The notes under the pieces are model-generated. The model was not told where the DNA came from and did not search any database. It worked only from the letters and a program-made list of their open reading frames with translations. Source: an uncultured Klebsiella sp. (GTDB lineage Bacteria; Pseudomonadota; Gammaproteobacteria; Enterobacterales; Enterobacteriaceae). From it: a stretch of DNA of 8,623 bases. Shown in pieces: positions 1 through 6,127 of the stretch (within the stretch, counting starts at the first letter, position 1; every line of letters begins with the position of its first letter). The stretch is from positions 1 through 8,623 of the forward strand of contig CABUCP010000105.1 in assembly GCA_902490055.1 (NCBI GenBank), written 5' to 3'. The translations under genes were made by a program, and so were the position numbers.

Positions 1-116
1 CGGAAAACATATTGCAGAAAAATTAACCGGGAGCGCAATATCCTCTGAAGCGACACGGGATAAACCCTTTTCTCAGGCTAAAAAGTTGCAAACCGATAAC
101 AGTATCTACCCGACAG
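1..116. other. left-edge intergenic DNA, no gene recognised
   Basis: This stretch is less GC-rich than the flanking genes and lies downstream of the minus-strand TetR gene. The plus strand has one open frame running in from the left edge (from base 2) to a TAG at 137-139. Its codons (many ata, tta, aca, cgg) do not look like the neighbouring genes and the protein resembles nothing I know. It could be the last codons of a gene outside the window, but chance is more likely. Confidence 0.4.
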
Positions 117-152
117 TTTGTAGCCCCGCGCAAGCGTAGCGCCGCCGGGGAT
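117..152 (-). repeat. REP (palindromic unit) element
   Basis: Read on the minus strand, this is a GC-rich imperfect palindrome with CCCCG/CGGGG outer arms, the internal GGCGCTACGCTT signature and a CTACAAA tail. That is the layout of enterobacterial REP/PU sequences. It begins 8 bases after the TetR stop codon, so it would form a hairpin in the 3' end of that transcript. REP hairpins are known to shield mRNA 3' ends and can bind DNA gyrase. There is no U-tract, so it is not a classical terminator. I see one unit only, not a BIME array. Confidence 0.75.
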
Positions 153-160
153 GATGCCGC

Positions 161-808
161 TTACCCGCCGATTCCGCTGTTCATTAACGCCAGCGCGTGG
201 CTCACGATCGTCTGTGGAGTCACTGCCTGTAAACGCGCATCGCTGCGGGTACGCGAAAACGGCACCAGCACGAGACTAATCAAGGTGGTGAATAGCAGTT
301 CCGGGGACAGGGCCGGATTAATTTTCCCCTCCTGCTGCCAGCGGCGTACCGTCTCCAGCATCACGTGGAAACGCTCCTCGCCGAAACGCGCATCCATATG
401 CTGGCGCAGCATCGGCATCTCGCCGATGATCTCCTGCATCCACAGCGGCGCGAACCAGGCGTTCTTTTCCGCCATCGCCGCCAGTGTCTTAATCATCAGC
501 GTCAGCGCCGTCACCGGGTCCTGCGGATGGTCGACAAAAATGCGGCTGATATCGTTACGCAGCGGCATAAAGCGCTCTTCCAGCAGATTCTCAACCAGCG
601 CTTCCCGCGAATTAAAATAGTAATGCAGCATCGCCGGCGTTACCCCCGCCTCTTTCGCGATGGCGTTTAACGACACGCGAGCGATCCCGTGGCGGGCAAA
701 CAGCGCCAGCGCAATATCAATCAGTTGCTCGCGGTTGGCGGTACCCGGCTTTTTGCCGCGTGGCCGACCGGGGCGGCGCGGCGTTTCATTAGCTTTTTGT
801 GCTGACAT
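161..808 (-). CDS. TetR/AcrR-family transcriptional repressor
   Basis: The 215-residue protein has the usual TetR length. A basic N-terminal arm (residues 11-22, with a GRPR core) precedes the TetR_N DNA-binding domain at about 26-72. The recognition-helix region is VTPAMLHYYFNSREAL, a very typical TetR signature. The all-helical C-terminal half would bind a ligand and dimerise; I cannot name the ligand. The gene diverges from a DHA2 efflux transporter across 80 bp, the classic arrangement in which a TetR protein represses the pump and itself until the pump's substrate binds. A good promoter (848-876) and an inverted repeat inside it support autoregulation. The start ATG has a CAGGA-like ribosome site only about 3 bases upstream, which is close. 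No better start is visible, because the HTH needs nearly all of the N-terminus. No drug specificity can be read from the sequence. Confidence 0.93.
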   Translation of the reverse strand: MSAQKANETPRRPGRPRGKKPGTANREQLIDIALALFARHGIARVSLNAIAKEAGVTPAMLHYYFNSREALVENLLEERFMPLRNDISRIFVDHPQDPVTALTLMIKTLAAMAEKNAWFAPLWMQEIIGEMPMLRQHMDARFGEERFHVMLETVRRWQQEGKINPALSPELLFTTLISLVLVPFSRTRSDARLQAVTPQTIVSHALALMNSGIGG

Positions 809-822
809 ATCCTGGCGATCCC

Positions 823-851
823 TTGACCTGATTCATCATTTCCCTAAATAT
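823..851 (+). promoter_or_regulatory. possible promoter of the efflux gene
   Basis: TTGACC (823-828, 5/6 to consensus) lies 17 bp upstream of AAATAT (846-851, 3/6). The -10 is weak and overlaps the inverted repeat at 850-871, as expected for a repressed promoter. The start point would be near 858. Confidence 0.35.
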
Positions 852-876
852 TAATTATGCATTTAATTAATTTCAA
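848..876 (-). promoter_or_regulatory. sigma70 promoter of the TetR-family gene
   Basis: On the minus strand, TTGAAA (871-876) is followed by a 17-bp spacer and TAATAT (848-853). That is 5/6 and 4/6 matches to the -35 and -10 consensus at ideal spacing. Transcription would start near 841, giving a leader of about 33 nt before the ATG at 808. Confidence 0.6.
850..871. promoter_or_regulatory. putative TetR-family operator, perfect inverted repeat
   Basis: The arms ATTAATTA (850-857) and TAATTAAT (864-871) are exact reverse complements separated by six bases. Size and symmetry fit a TetR dimer site. It covers the spacer of the minus-strand promoter and overlaps the proposed plus-strand -10, so one bound repressor could shut both genes. 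The repressor's identity is inferred from adjacency. Confidence 0.65.
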
Positions 877-888
877 GCGAGTGATGCA

Positions 889-2382
889 ATGACATCTGAA
901 GTCGCCAGCCAACCGGCGCCGTCGATCCGCCTGCTGTTCAGCGCCCTGCTGCTGGTCATGCTGTTGTCGGCGCTGGATCAAACCATCGTCTCCACCGCCC
1001 TGCCGACTATTGTTGGCGAACTTGGCGGGCTGGATAAACTGTCGTGGGTGGTCACCGCCTATATCCTCAGCTCGACCATCGTGGTGCCGCTGTACGGTAA
1101 ATTCGGCGATCTGTTCGGGCGCAAAATCGTGCTGCAGGTGGCAATCGTGCTATTTCTTGCCGGTTCCGCGCTCTGCGGGCTGGCGCAGAACATGACGCAA
1201 TTGGTACTGATGCGCGCGCTGCAGGGGCTCGGCGGCGGCGGCCTGATGGTAATCAGCATGGCAGCGGTCGCCGACGTTATCCCACCCGCCAACCGCGGAC
1301 GCTATCAGGGGTTGTTCGGCGGCGTCTTCGGCCTGGCGACGGTTATCGGCCCGCTGATCGGCGGTTTCCTGGTACAGCACGCCTCGTGGCGCTGGATTTT
1401 CTATATCAACCTGCCGCTGGGTCTGTTCGCACTGCTGGTCATCGGCGCGGTATTCCACAGCAGCAACAAACGCAGCCAGCATCAGATTGACTGGCTGGGG
1501 GCGATTTACCTCAGCATGGCGCTGTTGTGCATCATCCTGTTTACCTCGGAAGGCGGCAGCGTCCATGCGTGGAATGATCCGCAGCTGTGGTGCATTCTGG
1601 CCTTCGGCATCGTGGGGATCATCGGCTTTATCTATGAAGAACGGATCGCCGCCGAGCCGATTATTCCGCTGTCGTTATTCCGCAACCGCAGCTTCCTGCT
1701 GTGTAGCCTGATTGGCTTTGTTATCGGCATGTCGCTGTTCGGATCAGTCACCTTCCTGCCGCTCTATCTGCAGGTGGTGAAAGAGGCAACGCCGACCGAG
1801 GCCGGGCTGCAGCTGATCCCGCTGATGGGCGGCCTGCTGCTAACCTCGATCATCAGCGGCCGGGTGATTAGCCACACCGGAAAATACCGGATCTTCCCGA
1901 TTATCGGTACCCTGCTCGGCGTGACCGGCATGGTACTGCTGACCCGCATCACTATTCATTCGCCGATGTGGCAGTTGTATTTGTTTACCGGCGTGCTCGG
2001 CGCGGGACTGGGGCTGGTGATGCAGGTGCTGGTCCTGGCGGTACAGAATGCGATGCCGGCGCAGATGTATGGCGTCGCCACCTCCGGTGTGACCCTGTTC
2101 CGTTCGATTGGCGGCTCTATCGGCGTGGCGCTATTCGGCGCAGTATTCACCCATGTGCTGCAAAATAACCTGCAGAAGCTGCTGCCGGAGGGCGCGGTGC
2201 TGCCGCCAGCAATGAATCCGGTGGCGGTACAGCATCTGCCAGCGGCGATCCGTCTCGATTATCTCGACGCCTTCGGCGCGGCCATCCACGCGGCATTCCT
2301 GATGGCGGCCTGCATTATGGCCGTCGCGTTTGTCCTTTCCTGGCTATTGAAGGAGGCGCCGCTGAAAACCGCGGCGCATTAA
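889..2382 (+). CDS. MFS multidrug efflux transporter, DHA2 (14-TM, EmrB/QacA) family
   Basis: This 497-residue inner-membrane protein matches the usual length for proton-driven DHA2 drug exporters. Motifs visible in order are: D1 in TM1 (LDQTIVSTALP, residues 29-39, with the acidic D30); motif A in the loop after TM2 (GKFGDLFGRK, 70-79); motif B with R109 (RALQGLGGGG); and antiporter motif C with GP and GG at about 149-159. The SWRWIFYINLPLGL stretch after motif C is characteristic of DHA2 proteins. A 14-helix pattern is expected. The gene stands alone, controlled from the shared region with the TetR gene. The ribosome site is poor (GCGAG about 8 bases upstream), so translation may be modest; an upstream GTG at 881 terminates at once and is excluded. 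No partner membrane-fusion protein (EmrA-like) is adjacent, so it is probably a single-component pump. Substrates are unknown. It could equally export a metabolite. Confidence 0.93.
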   Translation: MTSEVASQPAPSIRLLFSALLLVMLLSALDQTIVSTALPTIVGELGGLDKLSWVVTAYILSSTIVVPLYGKFGDLFGRKIVLQVAIVLFLAGSALCGLAQNMTQLVLMRALQGLGGGGLMVISMAAVADVIPPANRGRYQGLFGGVFGLATVIGPLIGGFLVQHASWRWIFYINLPLGLFALLVIGAVFHSSNKRSQHQIDWLGAIYLSMALLCIILFTSEGGSVHAWNDPQLWCILAFGIVGIIGFIYEERIAAEPIIPLSLFRNRSFLLCSLIGFVIGMSLFGSVTFLPLYLQVVKEATPTEAGLQLIPLMGGLLLTSIISGRVISHTGKYRIFPIIGTLLGVTGMVLLTRITIHSPMWQLYLFTGVLGAGLGLVMQVLVLAVQNAMPAQMYGVATSGVTLFRSIGGSIGVALFGAVFTHVLQNNLQKLLPEGAVLPPAMNPVAVQHLPAAIRLDYLDAFGAAIHAAFLMAACIMAVAFVLSWLLKEAPLKTAAH

Positions 2383-3293
2383 GCGGCCCCAGCGATGCGC
2401 AGCAAAGCCTGGCGCAGGGCCGGCGCGGCAAAATCGATAAATTTCCGCAGCTTAAGCGGCGCCAGCTCCCGCGCGGTATATAACAAATGAACCGGCGCGG
2501 GCTCCGGCTCGACGCTTTCCAGCAGCAGACGCAGCTCCCCGCAGCGCAGGCCATCCAGCGCCTGATAGTGTAGCAAGCGGGCCACGCCGATCCCCAGCCG
2601 CGCGGCATCGGCGGCGCTCTCCGGCGTGGTGACGGCTAACACCGGCGGCAGATGAATGAGCTGGTCCTCACGTTCAACGGCGCGAAAGCGCCAGCCGCGA
2701 TAGGGCATCGGCGATTCAATACGAATGATCGGCAGCGCCGCCAGATCGCGCGGCCGCTGCGGCTCGCCGTATTTCGCCAGCAGCGTGGGATGGGCGCAGA
2801 CCACAATACGCATCGTGCCGAGCCGGGTCGCCACCATGCTGCTATCCGCCAGCTCGCCAATTCGTACCGCCAGATCGATATGGTCGCCGACCAAATCGGC
2901 GTTACTGTCGCTGAGCAACAAACGCACGCGAATTTGCGGATAACGGGCGATAAATTCACTAATGACTGGCAGGACGTGCTGGCGACCAAACATCGTCGGC
3001 GCGGAGATCACCAGCTCGCCCTTCGGCTCCTGGTATTCACCCGTTGCCCGACGTTCAGCGTTTTCCACCTCTTCGAGGATCCGCCGCGCGGCGGCGACAT
3101 AATCGACACCGGCGTCGGTGAGGGTGAGTTTACGGGTGGTGCGCGTCAATAAACGGACTCCCAGCTCGCTCTCCAGCTCGCCGATATTACGGCTCACGGT
3201 AGTCAACGGCATATTCAGCGCCCGCGCCGCCGCCGACATACTGCCCAGTTCAGTGACTTTCACCAGCAGCGCCATAGCGCTTAATCGGTCCAT
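2379..3293 (-). CDS. LysR-family transcriptional regulator
   Basis: From the ATG at 3293 the protein has 304 residues, standard for LysR regulators. The winged HTH spans about residues 1-60 (MDRLSAMALLVKV start, AAARALNMPLTTVSRNIGELE recognition region, LLTRTTRKLTLTDAG wing), followed by a linker helix and a periplasmic-binding-like effector domain from about residue 92 (KGELVISAPTMFGR). It resembles the large group of enterobacterial LysR regulators that sit beside oxidoreductase genes. I chose 3293 because it matches the family N-terminus and has GGGAG four bases upstream. An in-frame ATG at 3362 would add 23 atypical residues, although AGGGGG lies five bases before it. The gene is divergent from the PNPOx-like operon at 3390, its likely target, and its stop codon overlaps that of the efflux gene by four bases. 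The effector is unknown. Confidence 0.92.
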   Translation of the reverse strand: MDRLSAMALLVKVTELGSMSAAARALNMPLTTVSRNIGELESELGVRLLTRTTRKLTLTDAGVDYVAAARRILEEVENAERRATGEYQEPKGELVISAPTMFGRQHVLPVISEFIARYPQIRVRLLLSDSNADLVGDHIDLAVRIGELADSSMVATRLGTMRIVVCAHPTLLAKYGEPQRPRDLAALPIIRIESPMPYRGWRFRAVEREDQLIHLPPVLAVTTPESAADAARLGIGVARLLHYQALDGLRCGELRLLLESVEPEPAPVHLLYTARELAPLKLRKFIDFAAPALRQALLRIAGAA

Positions 3294-3389
3294 TATTCTC
3301 CCGCTTTTCGGAAAGATGATTACCAGAGAAGCAGTATTATCATTTTTCACAGCACAGTCCATGATAGCCCCCTACCTTCAGGAGGCGTT
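3294..3389. promoter_or_regulatory. divergent LysR/PNPOx-like control region
   Basis: These 96 bp between divergent starts should hold both promoters and the LysR site. Plus-strand TATTAT (3335-3340) is a 5/6 -10 match but has no good -35 at 16-18 bp, which fits an activator-dependent promoter. On the other strand GATAAT (3336-3341) overlaps it. An imperfect inverted repeat, ATGAT (3316-3320) and ATCAT (3339-3343), is the best dyad for a LysR protein but is not convincing alone. Confidence 0.35.
3298..3302 (-). promoter_or_regulatory. ribosome binding site that decides the LysR start
   Basis: GGGAG on the minus strand lies four bases (AATA) before the ATG at 3293. It supports this start over the upstream in-frame ATG at 3362, which would give a non-family extension. 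Confidence 0.6.
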
Positions 3390-4022
3390 ATGGCAGCAAC
3401 CTTTCTCGATATTGCTATCACCCCGGATGTCATGGATGTGCAGCATGAAATGGGCAGCGACTCACTGTGGCAAACGCCGCACAGCCGCCGTCAGGCCGAT
3501 CGTTTCGGCGCCAGCGAAGAGGGGATGATCGCCACCCGCGATAGTTTTTATCTGGCGACGGTGTCGCAGAGCAGCTGGCCCTATATTCAGCATCGCGGCG
3601 GCCCGGCGGGCTTTTTGCACCTGCTGGATGACACCACGCTGGCGATGGCCGATTTCGGCGGCAACCGCCAGTACATCACCACCGGCAACCTGCGCGGCAG
3701 CGACCGGGCCTGTCTATTTTTGATGGATTACCCGCGGCGTGCCAGGCTGAAAATCTACGCCACCGTCGAGGTGCTGGCGGCGAAAGAGCAGCCTGAGCTG
3801 CTGGCGTTGGTGACGCCGGCAAACTATCGCGCCCGCATCGAGCGCCTGTTTCGTTTTCATCTGCAGGCCTTTGACTGGAACTGCCCGCAGCACATTACGC
3901 CGCGCTACAGCGCCCAGCAGGTCGCAGAGTACGGCCACAATCTGCAGCAACGTATTGATGAACTGGAGCAGGAGAATCTGCGCCTGCAGCAACAATTAGC
4001 CCTAAAAGGAGAGTCATCATGA
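3390..4022 (+). CDS. pyridoxamine 5'-phosphate oxidase-family split-barrel flavoprotein
   Basis: This 210-residue cytoplasmic protein contains the PNPOx-like FMN-binding split barrel at about residues 45-140. The key block is [20 protein letters not shown] followed by [28 protein letters not shown] and [17 protein letters not shown], which is highly typical of this subfamily. It is not the vitamin B6 enzyme PdxH. Members are usually uncharacterised flavin- or F420-type reductases. The C-terminal residues 183-205 form a short leucine-zipper-like coiled coil, with Leu at 185, 192 and 199 and Ile/Asn/Leu at 189, 196 and 203. AGGAGG lies four bases before the ATG, an excellent ribosome site. The stop overlaps the next start (ATGA), so the two genes are probably translationally coupled. 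The divergent LysR gene is the likely regulator. The substrate is unknown; an oxidant- or electrophile-related role is inferred from the neighbours. Confidence 0.88.
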   Translation: MAATFLDIAITPDVMDVQHEMGSDSLWQTPHSRRQADRFGASEEGMIATRDSFYLATVSQSSWPYIQHRGGPAGFLHLLDDTTLAMADFGGNRQYITTGNLRGSDRACLFLMDYPRRARLKIYATVEVLAAKEQPELLALVTPANYRARIERLFRFHLQAFDWNCPQHITPRYSAQQVAEYGHNLQQRIDELEQENLRLQQQLALKGESS

Positions 4023-4489
4023 GTGAGCAACGTCCACCTTTACCGCCGTTTACCCGCGACAGCGCCGCGCAAAAGGTACGCGCGGCCGAAGACGGCTGGA
4101 ATAGCCGCGATGCGCATAAAGTCGCGCTGGCCTATACCGTGGATAGCGAATGGCGCAACCGCAGCGAATTTATCCACGGGCGGGCGGAAATCGTCACGTT
4201 TTTGCAGCGAAAGTGGCGCAAGGAGCAGCAATACCGGCTGATTAAAGAGCTGTGGGCGTGGCAGGAAGATCGCATCGCCGTGCGCTTCGCCTATGAGTGG
4301 TGCGACGATAGCGGTAACTGGTTTCGTTCGTACGGCAATGAAAACTGGCAGTTTGACGAGCACGGGCTGATGCGCACGCGCTATGCCTGCATCAACGATC
4401 TGCCGATCGCGGAAAGCGAGCGCCTGTTCCACTGGCCCCAGGGCCGTCGCCCTGACGATCATCCGGGGCTAAGCGAACTGGGGCTATAA
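4019..4489 (+). CDS. NTF2-like / DUF1348 family protein
   Basis: This 156-residue soluble protein has the SnoaL/NTF2-like cone fold signature of DUF1348: a helix with AEDGWNSRD at about 23-31, then [17 protein letters not shown] (42-58), [21 protein letters not shown], and [24 protein letters not shown]. Most of the protein is this single domain and the length is normal. No function is established for the family. NTF2-fold proteins often bind small hydrophobic ligands, or act as isomerases, dehydratases or subunits. It overlaps the upstream flavoprotein gene by four bases, with GGAG seven bases before its ATG, so the two products are expected in fixed ratio and may act on the same compound. 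It converges on the AhpD-like gene 17 bp away, with no terminator visible between them. Confidence 0.85.
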   Translation: MSEQRPPLPPFTRDSAAQKVRAAEDGWNSRDAHKVALAYTVDSEWRNRSEFIHGRAEIVTFLQRKWRKEQQYRLIKELWAWQEDRIAVRFAYEWCDDSGNWFRSYGNENWQFDEHGLMRTRYACINDLPIAESERLFHWPQGRRPDDHPGLSELGL

Positions 4490-4506
4490 ACAGGCGCTGG
4501 GACGGG

Positions 4507-5043
4507 TTAATCGGCTTGCGGGAAATCCACCACCGTATCGTTAACCCGGTTCACCATGTTGGTGAACAGAATGGCGCTGATGGCGCTGATAATCTCAATT
4601 ACCTGCTGGTCGCTAAAACCAGCGTGACGCAGCGCGGCGACGTCTGCTTCCGGCAGCGTACCGGTGGTGGTCACCAGGGTTTGCGCGAATTTCACCAACG
4701 CAGCCAGGTGCGCATCTTCAGCATAGTCACCGCGGCGCAGCGCGTGGATTTGTTCACTGCTGAAGCCGGCCTTTTTCGCCATCAGGGTATGCGCGGCCAG
4801 GCAGTAATCACAGCCCGTCGCTTCGCTAACCGACAGATTAATCGCTTCCAGCTCCTGGGCGCTTAGGCTGCCTTTATGCAGCATCGCATTGTGCGCCAGC
4901 GCCTGCTGCAGCGCCGCCGGCGAGTGGCCGCCGATGGTCAGATAGGCATTCGGTACCTTGCCCATCGCTTTTTTGATCCCGCCAAAAATTTCTGCGGCTT
5001 TACCGGTGGCGTCTTGTTCACGGATGTCGGCTAAACGGCTCAT
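4507..5043 (-). CDS. carboxymuconolactone decarboxylase-family, AhpD-like peroxidase-related protein
   Basis: This 178-residue cytoplasmic protein has the AhpD-type signature E66, C78-D-Y-C81 and H85. The spacing is the same as E118, C130, C133 and H137 of mycobacterial AhpD, the proton-relay and thiol active site. The AhpD residue H132, between the two cysteines, is Tyr80 here. The family includes alkylhydroperoxidases and carboxymuconolactone decarboxylases. The intact CxxC argues for thiol redox chemistry, not lactone decarboxylation. There is no alkyl hydroperoxide reductase (ahpC) nearby and no other beta-ketoadipate pathway gene. CAGGAG lies six bases before the ATG. The gene is divergent from the AraC-family regulator at 5160, which is its likely controller. 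Physiological electron donor and substrate are unknown. Confidence 0.9.
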   Translation of the reverse strand: MSRLADIREQDATGKAAEIFGGIKKAMGKVPNAYLTIGGHSPAALQQALAHNAMLHKGSLSAQELEAINLSVSEATGCDYCLAAHTLMAKKAGFSSEQIHALRRGDYAEDAHLAALVKFAQTLVTTTGTLPEADVAALRHAGFSDQQVIEIISAISAILFTNMVNRVNDTVVDFPQAD

Positions 5044-5159
5044 GGTGTACTCCTGTTATTTGAGGGTATGTCGTGGCAATGGAGACATCTTAGTGCTCGG
5101 CGGCGTGCTAGACTGGCGCTCTTCGTCTCATTTTTTTGTCTTATCGTCTCAGGAGGCGC
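5044..5159. promoter_or_regulatory. divergent AhpD-like/AraC control region with a 21-bp-spaced direct repeat
   Basis: CGTCTCA occurs at 5124-5130 and again at 5145-5151, exactly 21 bp apart. That places both copies on the same DNA face, as expected for an AraC-family protein with two HTH motifs or for two tandem monomers. A related inverted GAGAC is at 5082-5086. An extended -10 candidate for the AraC gene, TG-C-TAGACT, lies at 5106-5114 with no clear -35. If that promoter is real, the repeats fall just after the start point, which suggests negative autoregulation. I see no convincing promoter for the minus-strand gene, so it may need activation. Confidence 0.45.
5151..5156 (+). promoter_or_regulatory. 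ribosome binding site deciding the AraC start
   Basis: A consensus AGGAGG lies three bases before the ATG at 5160, a slightly tight spacing. It shares its first base with the second CGTCTCA repeat, so a regulator bound there sits directly at the translation-initiation DNA. Confidence 0.6.
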
Positions 5160-6065
5160 ATGGATAGTCTCAGCCATTTGCTCACGCTGCTGGCGCCGCG
5201 TTGCGAAGTGAATCTGCATTGCCGCTTCGGCGGGCGCTGGCAAGCCGGGCACAATCAGATGCGGGCGGGCGTGGTGCCGTGGCACTTTGTATTACGCGGC
5301 GAAGGGCGGTTAACCGTCGGTCATCAAACTCGCCACATGCGCGCTGGCGACGTGATTCTGCTGCCGCACGGTTCGCCGCATCTGATGGAAAGCTTAGTGG
5401 AATGGGGGCAGGTGCTACCCATCGCCCACCGCTTTAACGGCACGCTGACTGAAGTCCGCACCGCCGAAGAGAGCGATGCGCTGGAGATGCTGTGCGGTGA
5501 ATTTTATTTTGGCCCCCACGTCAGTTGGCTGTTTGCCGAAGAGTCGGAGCTTATCCATTTACACACCGACGAGCGCGAAGATTGCCCGGAACTGGCCATA
5601 CTGCTTAACGTACTGGTGCGCGAAAGCCTGGCGGAACACCCCGGCGGCAGCGCCATTGTGCGCAGCCTCGGCGATACGCTGCTGGTACTGCTGCTGCGTA
5701 CGCTGCTCGGCGCGCAGGAGCCGCCGGGCGGCCTGTTGCGCCTGATGAGCGATACCCGGCTGATGCCGGCCATTCTCGCCGTGCTGGCGGCGCCGGAACA
5801 GCCGTGGACGCTCGAGAGCATGGCGGCGCGGGCATTTTTATCGCGCGCCACCTTCGCCCGCCATTTTGCCCGCGTCTACCATCTGACGCCGCAGGCATGG
5901 TTGTCGCAGCTGCGGATGGCGATGGCCGCTCGCCTGCTGCATCTCGACCGCCAGGCGCGGCTGGAAGTGATTGCCGAACGCTGCGGCTTTCAGTCGCTGG
6001 CTTCTTTCGCTAAAACCTTTAAAAAACACTACGGCATGACGCCGGGCGAGTGGCGTCGGCAGTAA
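5160..6065 (+). CDS. AraC-family regulator with N-terminal cupin domain, RclR-like
   Basis: The 301-residue protein has an AraC-type cupin domain at about 5-185 (PWHFVLRGEGRLTV, HMRAGDVILLPHGSPHLM) and two C-terminal HTH motifs at about 213-301 (TLESMAARAFLSRATFARHFARV; LEVIAERCGFQSLASFAKTFKKHYGMTPGEWR). The N-terminus MDSLSHLLTLLAP is close to E. coli RclR as I recall it. Cys21 aligns with RclR Cys21, and the CG at 112-113 with RclR Cys89-Gly90; those two cysteines are the hypochlorite switch in RclR. Start choice: the ATG at 5160 has AGGAGG three bases upstream and the family N-terminus, whereas an upstream in-frame TTG (5136) has neither. It probably regulates the divergent AhpD-like gene and itself. 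No terminator separates it from yicL, so some read-through is possible. The exact inducer is unproven. Confidence 0.9.
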   Translation: MDSLSHLLTLLAPRCEVNLHCRFGGRWQAGHNQMRAGVVPWHFVLRGEGRLTVGHQTRHMRAGDVILLPHGSPHLMESLVEWGQVLPIAHRFNGTLTEVRTAEESDALEMLCGEFYFGPHVSWLFAEESELIHLHTDEREDCPELAILLNVLVRESLAEHPGGSAIVRSLGDTLLVLLLRTLLGAQEPPGGLLRLMSDTRLMPAILAVLAAPEQPWTLESMAARAFLSRATFARHFARVYHLTPQAWLSQLRMAMAARLLHLDRQARLEVIAERCGFQSLASFAKTFKKHYGMTPGEWRRQ

Positions 6066-6086
6066 AGCGCGCGCCGCGTCGCGCCG

Positions 6087-6095
6087 TGCTATGAT
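6087..6095 (+). promoter_or_regulatory. extended -10 promoter of yicL
   Basis: TG-C-TATGAT is an extended -10 element with a 5/6 hexamer. The upstream DNA is GC-rich and offers no -35, which extended -10 promoters can tolerate. The predicted start is near 6102, giving a leader of about 26 nt before the ATG at 6128. Confidence 0.5.
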
Positions 6096-6127
6096 TCCTG
6101 CTTTGCGCTATTTCACGCGAGGGAAAA

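Noticed and set aside
2..139. Open plus-strand frame from the left edge to a TAG within the REP element, possible 3' end of a gene
   Set aside because: Only 45 codons without a visible start, codon use unlike the neighbours, and no recognisable protein. An open run of this length is not improbable by chance. Sequence to the left would settle it.
1150..1566. 138-codon minus-strand frame within the efflux gene
   Set aside because: Gln/Arg/Ala-rich antisense translation typical of GC-rich membrane-protein genes read backwards.
2652..3152. 166-codon plus-strand frame opposite the LysR gene
   Set aside because: Antisense shadow of a clear LysR coding sequence. The translation is rich in Arg/His/Gln with no domain and no ribosome site of note.
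4040..4462. 140-codon minus-strand frame opposite DUF1348
   Set aside because: Shadow frame. The sense-strand protein has a full recognisable domain, and the antisense product has none.
4490..4506. Possible terminator between the convergent DUF1348 and AhpD-like genes
   Set aside because: Only 17 bases with no stem and no T-run.
5136..5159. Upstream TTG start for the AraC regulator
   Set aside because: It would translate through the AGGAGG ribosome site of the ATG at 5160 and adds eight residues (SYRLRRR-type) absent from the RclR-like N-terminus.
6066..6086. GC-rich alternating CG stretch after the AraC gene as a terminator
   Set aside because: Self-complementary pieces exist but there is no T-run. 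The DNA runs straight into the yicL extended -10.
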